DNA of 64,000 bases from assembly GCF_009754905.2 (NCBI RefSeq), contig NZ_CP066775.1:3410001-3474000 (forward strand), written 5' to 3'. Positions 41,135-48,977 of the stretch are shown piece after piece; position 1 is the first letter of the stretch; each line of letters begins with the position of its first letter. Made by a program: the position numbers and the translations under genes. The notes beneath the pieces were generated by a model. That model did not search any database and was not told the origin of the DNA. It was given only the letters and a program-made list of their open reading frames with translations. The stretch comes from Mucilaginibacter ginkgonis (GTDB lineage Bacteria > Bacteroidota > Bacteroidia > Sphingobacteriales > Sphingobacteriaceae).

Positions 41135-41249
41135 ATGCCTTCTCTTCAATATAACTTTTTATAATTCAAAATTTCATCTATGAAATTGTTACCTCAATTG
41201 TTTTAATATCGTTCGCCGTGCCGTTATTTTTAGCGGATTGTACAACCCC

Positions 41250-43484
41250 ATGCAATCGCTCGTGAAAGGCATTTGTAATAAATTTTTTATCCTGGCAGGC
41301 ATAGCTGTTTTGGGCATTTTGTTCAGCTGTAAAAAATCATCGCATGAGCAAATGATCGCGATCTTGAAGCACCAGGCTGCGTTAGATGCTAATCCCAAAA
41401 ATCCTTTTAATTATGAGAGTTTGCTAAAGCAAACAGACTCGCTGTTAATGTTAGCAAAAAATAAGGATAACGTTCAATTAAAGCTTACAAAGGGCCAATT
41501 ATTGCTAAAAGCGGGCCGTGAACAAGACGCCGTAAACATTTATGAAAGTGTAATAAATAAGGTGCCGCCTATGTACAAAACGCAGGCACTTTCTGATATG
41601 GCAATTGCATACATGCGATTAGGCGAACGTACCAATTGTATGCAAAACCACAATGGTTCGTCCTGTATTTTCCCGATCAAAGACGGCGGGCTGCATAAAA
41701 TCCAAACCGGATCGCGCAAGGCAATAGAAATTTACAAGAAACTGCTCACAGATAACCCTAAGGACTATGAGTCAAAGTGGCTGCTGAATATTGCATACAT
41801 GACGCTGGGTGGTTATCCGCAAGACGTACCCGCTCAATTTCTGTTAAAAGGCCTGAACAACGATGGCGCTTATAAAGTAAAGCCATATAAGGATATGGCT
41901 GCAGACCTTGGCCTTGATATTAACGGCATGTCTGGTGGTGTTATAGTTGATGATTTTAATAATGACGGCTACCTGGACATTATTACTTCGGGCTGGGGAT
42001 TGAGCGACCCAATGCATTATTTCCGAAGTAATAAAAACGGGACGTTTACAGATGTTACTAAGAATAGCGGGCTTACAGGTATCACCGGTGGACTAAATAT
42101 TACCCAAACAGATTATAATAACGACGGCAACATTGATATCTACGTAATGCGTGGCGCATGGCGCGGCCAGGGGTATGGGAACCAACCAAGTTCTTTACTA
42201 AGAAATAACGGTGACGGCACCTTCACCGATGTCACCATTGAGAGCGGGTTGCTTGCGTTTCATCCTACGCAAACGTGTGCCTGGGCCGATTTTAATAACG
42301 ATGGGTGGCTTGATCTTTTTGTGGGTTACGAAAATTTGGGATGGTTAGACGAGGGCGGCCCCCACCCGTGTGCGCTTTTTATAAATAACCATGATGGGAC
42401 TTTCACTAATAAGGCGGCGCAGGCGCATTGCGATATGTTGATGTATGTGAAAGGTGCGGTGTCTGCTGATTTTAATAAAGATGGCTGGCCCGATATTTTT
42501 TTATCGTGCCTTGATGGTAAACGCTTACTTAAAAATAAAAGAAAGAAAGGTGAACTGGTAGATTTTGAAGACGTAACTGTTAAAGCAGGTATAAATAATA
42601 CCGTGTCTAAAACCTTCAGCACTTTTTTCTTTGATTACAATAATGACGGTTGGCCCGATATCATTGCCGGGGACTTCAATAACGAAAAAAACCTTGGATA
42701 TTTTGCCGGGGCAGAGGCAAGTGGAGATCAGGTACCTGGCGCTGGTTATGAAAATCTTTTTAAGAATAATGGCGACGGCACATTTACAGACGTTACAAAA
42801 AGCGCCGGCCTTGATAAAGTGGTATTTGCAATGGGTACCAATTTTGGTGACATCAATAACGACGGGTGGCCGGATATGTATTTCGGAACCGGTAACCCCA
42901 GCTTCAAATCACTTGTGCCAAATAAATTGTTCATGAACATAGATGGAAAAAAATTTGCAGATGTAACCACATCATCGCGCATCGGTAACCTGCAAAAAGG
43001 CCACGCTGTCGCGTTTGCAGATCTACGTAATACAGGCCTGCAGGATATTTTTATTGAAATGGGCGGTGCTTATAAAGGCGACTCTTATACCAGCTCATTG
43101 TATGTAAATCCCGGCCAAAATAATAATAACTGGATTAGTCTGAAGCTAGAAGGGAAAAAGGCAAATAAGGCAGCAATTGGGAGCCACATTAAAGTAACGT
43201 TTACAGAAAACGGTAAAAAGCGTTCTGTTTATAAAGACGTAAACTCCGGTGGCAGCTTCGGTTCGTCGCCGTTGCGGCAAGAAATTGGCATCGGCACGGC
43301 TAAGATCATAGATGAGATCGACATTACCTGGGCGGGCAGCAACACCTCGCAACATTTTAAAAACATCAAGCCGAATCAATATTTACATCTGGTAGAAGGC
43401 GAATCAAATTTTAAGGTGATAAAATTGAATAAGCTAACGTTTAAGTCGAAGATACAGCAGATGGGTATGTCTATGCCTATGTAG
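41250..43484 (+). CDS. FG-GAP/VCBS repeat lipoprotein with ASPIC/UnbV domain (CRTAC1-like)
   Basis: 744 residues from the ATG at 41250 (TTG 12 bases upstream is in frame). Lipobox LFSC with Cys27. Residues about 30-200 look like TPR helices. Six or more calcium-binding FG-GAP blades follow, each with D(F/Y/I)N(N/K)DG (DFNNDGYLDI, DYNNDGNIDI, DFNNDGWLDL, DFNKDGWPDI, DYNNDGWPDI, DINNDGWPDM), making a beta-propeller. An ASPIC/UnbV domain (IDITWAGSNTSQHFKNI) ends the protein. Surface-exposed; ligand unknown. Confidence 0.93.
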   Translation: MQSLVKGICNKFFILAGIAVLGILFSCKKSSHEQMIAILKHQAALDANPKNPFNYESLLKQTDSLLMLAKNKDNVQLKLTKGQLLLKAGREQDAVNIYESVINKVPPMYKTQALSDMAIAYMRLGERTNCMQNHNGSSCIFPIKDGGLHKIQTGSRKAIEIYKKLLTDNPKDYESKWLLNIAYMTLGGYPQDVPAQFLLKGLNNDGAYKVKPYKDMAADLGLDINGMSGGVIVDDFNNDGYLDIITSGWGLSDPMHYFRSNKNGTFTDVTKNSGLTGITGGLNITQTDYNNDGNIDIYVMRGAWRGQGYGNQPSSLLRNNGDGTFTDVTIESGLLAFHPTQTCAWADFNNDGWLDLFVGYENLGWLDEGGPHPCALFINNHDGTFTNKAAQAHCDMLMYVKGAVSADFNKDGWPDIFLSCLDGKRLLKNKRKKGELVDFEDVTVKAGINNTVSKTFSTFFFDYNNDGWPDIIAGDFNNEKNLGYFAGAEASGDQVPGAGYENLFKNNGDGTFTDVTKSAGLDKVVFAMGTNFGDINNDGWPDMYFGTGNPSFKSLVPNKLFMNIDGKKFADVTTSSRIGNLQKGHAVAFADLRNTGLQDIFIEMGGAYKGDSYTSSLYVNPGQNNNNWISLKLEGKKANKAAIGSHIKVTFTENGKKRSVYKDVNSGGSFGSSPLRQEIGIGTAKIIDEIDITWAGSNTSQHFKNIKPNQYLHLVEGESNFKVIKLNKLTFKSKIQQMGMSMPM

Positions 43485-43525
43485 ATAAATGCCCCATCAG
43501 CTTACCATTCCTGTTGGTACTACAA

Positions 43526-43945
43526 TTATTGATCCGCCATCAGGGCGTGGTACATATCCAAAGCCGGTTGCGGTACCGGTTTAGCCAGCCGGCGGGTTTG
43601 TACGTTAAGCCAGGTGATATCGACAGTGAGTTTGGCCTTGGTTTTATTCTTATCGTCAATAAATTCATGCAGGATGGTCCATTTCAAGCCATCTTCGGAT
43701 ACGCTTACAATCGTCAGCTTGATATAGACGGTGTCTGTAAATTTTATCTCACGCATAAAAACGCATTCTTCGCGGAGCAGCACCGGTGCAAAATGCTGAT
43801 CTTCCATTACCTTCACGGTCAGTCCGTAGTTAGCCAGTACCTCTAACCGGCATTGCGATGCCAGATCATAATAACGGCTATGCCGTAAATGGAAATTAGG
43901 GTCGAGGTCTGACCAGCGAAGCTTTATCTGATAGTTTGGTAGCAT
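43526..43945 (-). CDS. acyl-CoA thioesterase, hot-dog fold
   Basis: 139 residues. LRWSDLDPNFHLRHSRYYDL carries the Asp of the 4-hydroxybenzoyl-CoA thioesterase/YbgC branch (normally DxDxxGHxNN), here with a divergent FHLRHSRY ending. EECVFMREIKFTDTVYIKLT and AKLTVDITWLN complete the hot-dog fold. It would hydrolyse an acyl-CoA; chain length unknown. Convergent with the FG-GAP gene. Confidence 0.85.
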   Translation of the reverse strand: MLPNYQIKLRWSDLDPNFHLRHSRYYDLASQCRLEVLANYGLTVKVMEDQHFAPVLLREECVFMREIKFTDTVYIKLTIVSVSEDGLKWTILHEFIDDKNKTKAKLTVDITWLNVQTRRLAKPVPQPALDMYHALMADQ

Positions 43946-44040
43946 AATAAATGTGTACCGCTAAGATAGCCGGTCACTACACATAAAAATCAATAATCTG
44001 CCACGTGTTAACATTTATTGCATCCCGCTGTTAATCAGTT

Positions 44041-45462
44041 ATGAAGATACTGCTTACAGGCGCCACCGGCTACATAGGCCGTAGGTTATTGCCGGTACTA
44101 TTGGAAGACGGGCACACGGTAGTTTGTCTTGTGCGCGATAAGGACCGTCTCGACGTCAAAAAATACAAACCAGAACAGGTAGAGGTTGCAGAAGGTAACC
44201 TTTCTGATCCGTCTTCATTGAAAGATCTGCCTAAAAACATAGACGCGGCTTACTACCTGGTGCATTCCATGGATGCTGCAAGCGGCGATTTCAGCGAGGA
44301 AGAGCAAAAAACAGCGCAGAACTTCGTAAATTTTATAGATTCGACCAATGTGCGGCAGATCATTTACCTGGGCGGTATTGTTAATAAAGATAAGTTGAGT
44401 AAGCATCTGGCCAGCCGCAAAGCGGTTGAAGAAGAGTTGCGTAAGAGCAAGGTGCCAGTTACCGCGTTAAGGGCAGGCATTATTGTCGGCTCGGGCAGTG
44501 CATCTTTCGAGATCATTCGCGACCTGGTAGAAAAATTGCCTTTGATGATCGCACCAAAATGGATAGAGACCAGGTGCCAGCCTATCGCGATACGCAACGT
44601 AATCCAGTTTTTATCGGGCGTGTTGAATAAAGAGGATACTTACAATGAGCACTATGATATTTACGGCCCCGACAGGCTTACCTATAAGCAAATGCTTATG
44701 CAGTTTGCCGAAGTGAGAAAGCTAAAAAGGAGGATCATAACCGTGCCGTTTTTTACCCCAAAGTTGTCCTCGTTTTGGTTGTATTTTATTACATCTACTT
44801 CATACACGCTGGCTAAAAATCTGGTCGATAGCATGAAAGTAGATGTTATTCCTAAAGAGAACGACCTGGCAAGTCGTCTGAATATCGAACTTATCCCTTA
44901 TAAAGAAGCCATTAACATGGCGTTCGAAAAGATTGAGCAAAACCTGGTGCTGTCCAGCTGGAATGACGCGGGCGATAACCGCATATTTGCCAAAGGCTTG
45001 AGCAAGCACATAGAAATACCCAAGTTCGGGGTTTTTACTGATAACCAGATACAGGAAGCAAAAGATCCGCAAAAGGCTTTGAACCGCATGTTCGCCATCG
45101 GTGGCCGTAACGGCTGGTACTATGCCAACTGGCTATGGCGTTTCCGTGGATTTTTGGACAGGTTGTTTGGCGGGGTAGGCCTGCGCCGCGGGCGCAAAAA
45201 CGCGGCAGAGGTATCGCCGGGCGATGCCCTGGATTTTTGGCGGGTAATATTATCCAGCCGTGAAGACAAACGCCTGCTTCTTTATGCCGAAATGAAACTT
45301 CCCGGCGAAGCCTGGCTTGAGTTTAAGATGGATAAAAACAACTGCATGACCCAAACCGCAACCTTTCGCCCGTTAGGGCTTGCCGGCAGGTTGTATTGGT
45401 ACAGCATGCTGCCTTTTCACCATTTTATATTTAAAGGCATGCTGAGCAAGATTGTGGAGTAA
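44041..45462 (+). CDS. NAD(P)-binding SDR-like reductase with DUF2867 domain
   Basis: 473 residues. N-terminal Rossmann domain with LLTGATGYIGRRLLPVLLED and the extended-SDR YLGGIV and KAVEEEL segments (about 1-300), then a DUF2867 domain (about 320-473; GWYYANWLWRFRGFLDRLFG, LLLYAEMKLPGEAWLEFKMD, QTATFRPLGLAGRLYWY). The fusion is common in Bacteroidota and actinobacteria; substrate unknown. Monocistronic. Confidence 0.92.
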   Translation: MKILLTGATGYIGRRLLPVLLEDGHTVVCLVRDKDRLDVKKYKPEQVEVAEGNLSDPSSLKDLPKNIDAAYYLVHSMDAASGDFSEEEQKTAQNFVNFIDSTNVRQIIYLGGIVNKDKLSKHLASRKAVEEELRKSKVPVTALRAGIIVGSGSASFEIIRDLVEKLPLMIAPKWIETRCQPIAIRNVIQFLSGVLNKEDTYNEHYDIYGPDRLTYKQMLMQFAEVRKLKRRIITVPFFTPKLSSFWLYFITSTSYTLAKNLVDSMKVDVIPKENDLASRLNIELIPYKEAINMAFEKIEQNLVLSSWNDAGDNRIFAKGLSKHIEIPKFGVFTDNQIQEAKDPQKALNRMFAIGGRNGWYYANWLWRFRGFLDRLFGGVGLRRGRKNAAEVSPGDALDFWRVILSSREDKRLLLYAEMKLPGEAWLEFKMDKNNCMTQTATFRPLGLAGRLYWYSMLPFHHFIFKGMLSKIVE

Positions 45463-45471
45463 GTACACGGG

Positions 45472-45822
45472 TTATTGGCTCAATATCCTTTTCCGGTGGT
45501 TCTCGCCCCAGCGGATCATGGCATCTATTACTTCTTTCAATGTTCCGGCATAGGCGGTGGCACTGTATTCTACGGTAACAGGCTTAGTATCGCACACTTT
45601 GCGCGTAACCAGTTGGTTCAATTCCAATTCTTGTAATTCTTTAGATAAAATGCGTGGTGAAATGCCCGATTCGCGTGATAATTCGCCAAAACGTTTTGTG
45701 CCGTTATTTATCAGAATGGAGAGTATCAGCAGCTTCCACTTGCCGTTAACCACATATAACGTGTCTTGAATTGCCAAATGAACATGGCTGCAATCATCAT
45801 GCGATTTACCTTTTTCTTTCAT
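45472..45822 (-). CDS. HxlR-family transcriptional regulator
   Basis: 116 residues. Winged-helix of the MarR-like HxlR family: VVNGKWKLLILSILINNGTK, RFGELSRESGISPRILSKEL and a wing with KPVTVEYSAT. There is a Cys near the N-terminus (DDCSH), the position used for redox sensing in several family members. Divergent from an SDR gene across a 90-base gap that contains a palindrome, so it likely controls that operon and itself. Confidence 0.93.
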   Translation of the reverse strand: MKEKGKSHDDCSHVHLAIQDTLYVVNGKWKLLILSILINNGTKRFGELSRESGISPRILSKELQELELNQLVTRKVCDTKPVTVEYSATAYAGTLKEVIDAMIRWGENHRKRILSQ

Positions 45823-45853
45823 ATACTATCCTCTGTGTAACTACTTACCTTTT

Positions 45854-45867
45854 TGTAATTGATTACA
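45854..45867. promoter_or_regulatory. candidate HxlR operator
   Basis: Palindrome TGTAATTGATTACA (arms TGTAAT/ATTACA) midway between the divergent HxlR and SDR genes. Confidence 0.5.
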
Positions 45868-45911
45868 AGTATACACTACCCGTCTTGCATCTTTGTATAA
45901 AATTTACAGAT

Positions 45912-46655
45912 ATGAAAAATTTTGAGAATAAGGTGGTTGTAATAACCGGCGGCAACAGCGGTATAGGCTACGCAACAGCAAAAGAATTTAAGGATGCAGG
46001 CGCCCAAGTGATAATCACAGGCAAACGCGCAGATGCGCTTGATGCATCTGCAGCAACATTGGGTGTAAAAGGCGTGTTGGCAGATCAATCTAAGCTAACT
46101 GACATCGACAAACTAGTAACAGAAGTTGGCAACACTGTTGGAAAAGTAGATGTGCTATTCATTAATGCCGGCGTCGCTTTTTTCATGCCGATAGCGCATA
46201 CATCTGAAGAGCAATTTGATACAATGATGGATGTAAACTTTAAAGGCAGCTTTTTCACGCTTCAAAAGTTTTTGGCGATTTTAAACGATGGCGCGTCTGT
46301 AGTTTTCCTGGCATCTGGCAATACAGCACTCAATATGCCAAATAGTTCGGTCTATTCCGCAAGTAAGTCGGCAATGAGCCATCTGGCAAAGATAGCCGCA
46401 AAGGAACTGGCACCTCGTAAAATAAGGGTCAACACAGTAAATCCGGGGCCAACCGAAACAGAGATGCAAGGCAAATTTGGTATGGACGATGCTACGCTAA
46501 AAAGTATGCGCGACATGATCATTGGCCAGGTGCCTCTGGCCAAAATGGGTACGCCAAATGATGTGGCCAAGCTGGTTGCATATTTATCTGATAACACCAC
46601 CTCATCATTTATTACCGGCGCCGAATTTTTTATCGACGGCGGTATGGCCCTTTAA
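45912..46655 (+). CDS. short-chain dehydrogenase/reductase
   Basis: 247 residues from MKNFENKVVVITGGNSGIGY at 45912; a longer frame would run across the regulatory gap. Classical SDR: GGNSGIG cofactor motif, NAG (FINAGVAFF), catalytic Ser in FLASG, YSASK and NPGPTETEM. Uses NAD(P)H on an unknown carbonyl or quinone. Followed by the DoxX gene after one base, hence co-transcribed, and probably controlled by the divergent HxlR protein. Confidence 0.95.
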   Translation: MKNFENKVVVITGGNSGIGYATAKEFKDAGAQVIITGKRADALDASAATLGVKGVLADQSKLTDIDKLVTEVGNTVGKVDVLFINAGVAFFMPIAHTSEEQFDTMMDVNFKGSFFTLQKFLAILNDGASVVFLASGNTALNMPNSSVYSASKSAMSHLAKIAAKELAPRKIRVNTVNPGPTETEMQGKFGMDDATLKSMRDMIIGQVPLAKMGTPNDVAKLVAYLSDNTTSSFITGAEFFIDGGMAL

Positions 46656-46656
46656 T

Positions 46657-47040
46657 ATGATTATCATGAATTTGAAAACGAAGAAAATTACAGGCTGGGT
46701 ATTAACCGCAATCATTTCGTTTATGCTGACTGCCTCTGCTTCTGATAAAATAATTGGGAGTGAGCATGCTTTAGTGATGACCAAATCGTTTGGTATCTCG
46801 GCAGAAACCTATCGTATCCTCGGACTGATCGAGATAAGTTCCGTTATCCTGTTTGCTATACCGCGTACCGGGATTTTAGGCACCTTGCTGCTATCGTCTT
46901 ACCTGGGCGGAGCCATAGCTACCCATTTGCAGCATCAGCAAAACATCCTTTTTCCAATGGCTATCGAAGCCGTGATCTGGATAGCAGCGGTTATAAGATT
47001 TGACGAATTAAGCCAAAGGCTGTTAGCGCGGAAATTCTAA
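46657..47040 (+). CDS. DoxX-family membrane protein
   Basis: 127 residues from MIIMNLKTKK at 46657 (46666 also possible). Four transmembrane segments with the DoxX-like pattern ITGWVLTAIISFMLTASASD, KIIGSEHAL, GLIEISSVILFAIPRTGILG and LGGAIATHL. DoxX-type proteins accompany redox enzymes; partner here is the SDR. One base after the SDR stop. Confidence 0.9.
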   Translation: MIIMNLKTKKITGWVLTAIISFMLTASASDKIIGSEHALVMTKSFGISAETYRILGLIEISSVILFAIPRTGILGTLLLSSYLGGAIATHLQHQQNILFPMAIEAVIWIAAVIRFDELSQRLLARKF

Positions 47041-47046
47041 CAGACG

Positions 47047-47087
47047 GAATTGGAGTAGGCGAATGCCTACTCCAATTCTATTTTTTG
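47047..47087 (+). terminator. strong terminator of the SDR/doxX operon, inside the end of the convergent gene
   Basis: Perfect 14-bp stem GAATTGGAGTAGGC/GCCTACTCCAATTC with loop GAAT and tail TATTTTTTG. The right arm also encodes the last codons and stop of the MBL nuclease gene on the minus strand. Confidence 0.85.
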
Positions 47088-48461
47088 ATGCTGATATGGT
47101 ATCTCTATATTTTCGAAACCTGCCTTTTTTAGCTTATCTGCAAAGTGCTGCTGCACAGGGTATTCGCCATGAACAAGGAACAGCTGCTTTACTTTAGCCG
47201 GATCCTGGCACGATACAAACTTTAGCAAGTCTTCATAATCGCCGTGCGCGCTCATAGATTTTATGGATCGCACATCGGCTTTCACATCAACCTCTTCATG
47301 GAAAATGCGCACTACTTTGTCGCCGTTAAGCAAGTGCCCGCCCAGCGATGATGGTTCACAGTAGCCAACAATCAGAATGGTATTTTTTTCCTGACCGATG
47401 TTGTTTTTGATGTGGTGCCTCACCCGGCCGGCCTCTGCCATACCCGACGCGGATATGATGACACATGGTCGCGGGTCGTCATTAAGCGCTATAGATTCCT
47501 GCGTGCTTTTTATAAAGTGCAAGCCTTTAAAGTCGAAAGGATCTGCATCGGTTTGCATTACCTTTTTCACCTCATTGTTATAAACCTCTGGGTGTTCTTT
47601 AAGTACTTGCGTAGCTTCATCAGCCAGCGGACTGTCCACATAGTAAGGCACATCGGGCAAGCGGCCATCAAGTTCCAGCGCGTTTAAAGCGTAAAGCAAT
47701 TCCTGGGTACGGCCTACACTAAAAGCCGGGATGATCACCTTGCCATGCCTAACCATACAAGTGTGTTGTATCACATCGTGCAGAGCATTCTCTATAGGCT
47801 TCAGGTCTTTATGCAGCGAATCGCCGTAAGTTGATTCTAATAGTATATAATCAGCCTGCTCAAACTTAGCCGGGCTGCGCAGTATCATATCACCATAACG
47901 GCCTACATCGCCACTAAAAGTAATATTGGTAGTCTTGCCATCTTCATTAATGGAAAGGTGTACAGCAGCGCTGCCCAGCAGGTGACCCGCGTCTGTAAAG
48001 CGCAGTTTTATATCCGGCGAAATGTCAAAGTCTTCACCATACTCAACTACCTTAAATTGGTGCAGCGCGTTCATGGCATCTTCTTCGGTATAAAGTGGGG
48101 GCGTTTCGTCACCGCCATGCCGATGCCTGTTATCAAACTCGGCATCACTTTCTTGTATCCGTGCCGAGTCGGCCAGTAATATCCTGGCCAGGTGCATGGT
48201 AGGCGGGGTGCAAAATATTGGGCCCTTGAAACCTTCGGCAACCAATCGCGGAATCAATCCGCAATGGTCAATATGCGCGTGAGAGAGTACCATATAATCT
48301 ACCTTCTCGGGCACAAAGCCAAAATGTCCGTTCAGGTCGTCGGCATTCTGCATGCCTTGAAACATGCCACAGTCTAATAGTATTTGGGTATCGTTATTTA
48401 AGTGTATTAAATGTTTGCTGCCGGTTACGTGCCGCGCGGCGCCATGAAAAGTTATATACAT
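47067..48461 (-). CDS. MBL-fold beta-CASP RNA/DNA nuclease
   Basis: 464 residues from MYITFHGAARHVTGSKHLI at 48459-48461. Metallo-beta-lactamase motif HAHIDH (61-66), further ligands in FTDAGHLLGSAAVHL and TFSGDVGRYG, beta-CASP motifs in the middle (IIPAFSVGRTQELLYALN) and SAHGDYEDLL at the end. Related to CPSF-73-like exonucleases of bacteria; expected to act on RNA. Monocistronic. Confidence 0.94.
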   Translation of the reverse strand: MYITFHGAARHVTGSKHLIHLNNDTQILLDCGMFQGMQNADDLNGHFGFVPEKVDYMVLSHAHIDHCGLIPRLVAEGFKGPIFCTPPTMHLARILLADSARIQESDAEFDNRHRHGGDETPPLYTEEDAMNALHQFKVVEYGEDFDISPDIKLRFTDAGHLLGSAAVHLSINEDGKTTNITFSGDVGRYGDMILRSPAKFEQADYILLESTYGDSLHKDLKPIENALHDVIQHTCMVRHGKVIIPAFSVGRTQELLYALNALELDGRLPDVPYYVDSPLADEATQVLKEHPEVYNNEVKKVMQTDADPFDFKGLHFIKSTQESIALNDDPRPCVIISASGMAEAGRVRHHIKNNIGQEKNTILIVGYCEPSSLGGHLLNGDKVVRIFHEEVDVKADVRSIKSMSAHGDYEDLLKFVSCQDPAKVKQLFLVHGEYPVQQHFADKLKKAGFENIEIPYQHQKIELE

Positions 48462-48527
48462 AGGTTGAAATTGGTCTGTATTAAACTGCACAGCGAAATA
48501 AAAGTTCTGTGAAAAAAAATTTGCACA

Positions 48528-48565
48528 ACTAAAATATTAGTTTTAGCTTTAACTAATTATTTAGT
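48528..48565 (+). promoter_or_regulatory. paired BlaI-type operators
   Basis: Two dyads with identical arms ACTAA-N4-TTAGT, at 48528-48541 (centre AATA) and 48552-48565 (centre TTAT), 24 bp apart centre to centre, in front of the BlaI gene. Confidence 0.65.
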
Positions 48566-48603
48566 AGATTCGGTTTTTGTTAAAGAACAGCATACTTAAA
48601 GCT

Positions 48604-48975
48604 ATGGAACTAAAAGAATTAACGCGCGCCGAGGAGCAACTGATGCAAGTGCTTTGGGATATTGAAAAAGGTTATGTAAAAGATGTGATAGAACAACTGC
48701 CCGAGCCAAAGCCTGCTTACAATACGGTTTCGACGTTCATCCGCATATTGGAAACCAAAGGATTTGTAGGCCATACAGCATACGGCAAAAGCCACGAGTA
48801 TTATCCGCTGGTGAGTAAAGAACAGTATCAGAATTTCGCGACGGATAAATTGCTGAGCGGCTACTTCGACAACTCGGTGCAGAGCATGTTCTCTTTTTTT
48901 GTGAAAAAGGAAAAGATTGACATGAAAGAGGCCGATGAGATCTTAAAACTGATTGAAGAACTTAAACAAAAATAA
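48604..48975 (+). CDS. BlaI/MecI-family transcriptional repressor
   Basis: 123 residues from the ATG at 48604 (a TTG 27 bases upstream is in frame). Winged helix LTRAEEQLMQVLWDIEKGYV, PKPAYNTVSTFIRILETKGF, and the C-terminal dimerisation helices with SMFSFFVKKEKIDMKEADEI. In BlaI/BlaR systems the partner M56 protease triggers inactivation of the repressor. Two bases before the M56 gene. Probably autoregulated through the dyads upstream. Confidence 0.94.
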   Translation: MELKELTRAEEQLMQVLWDIEKGYVKDVIEQLPEPKPAYNTVSTFIRILETKGFVGHTAYGKSHEYYPLVSKEQYQNFATDKLLSGYFDNSVQSMFSFFVKKEKIDMKEADEILKLIEELKQK

Positions 48976-48977
48976 TC

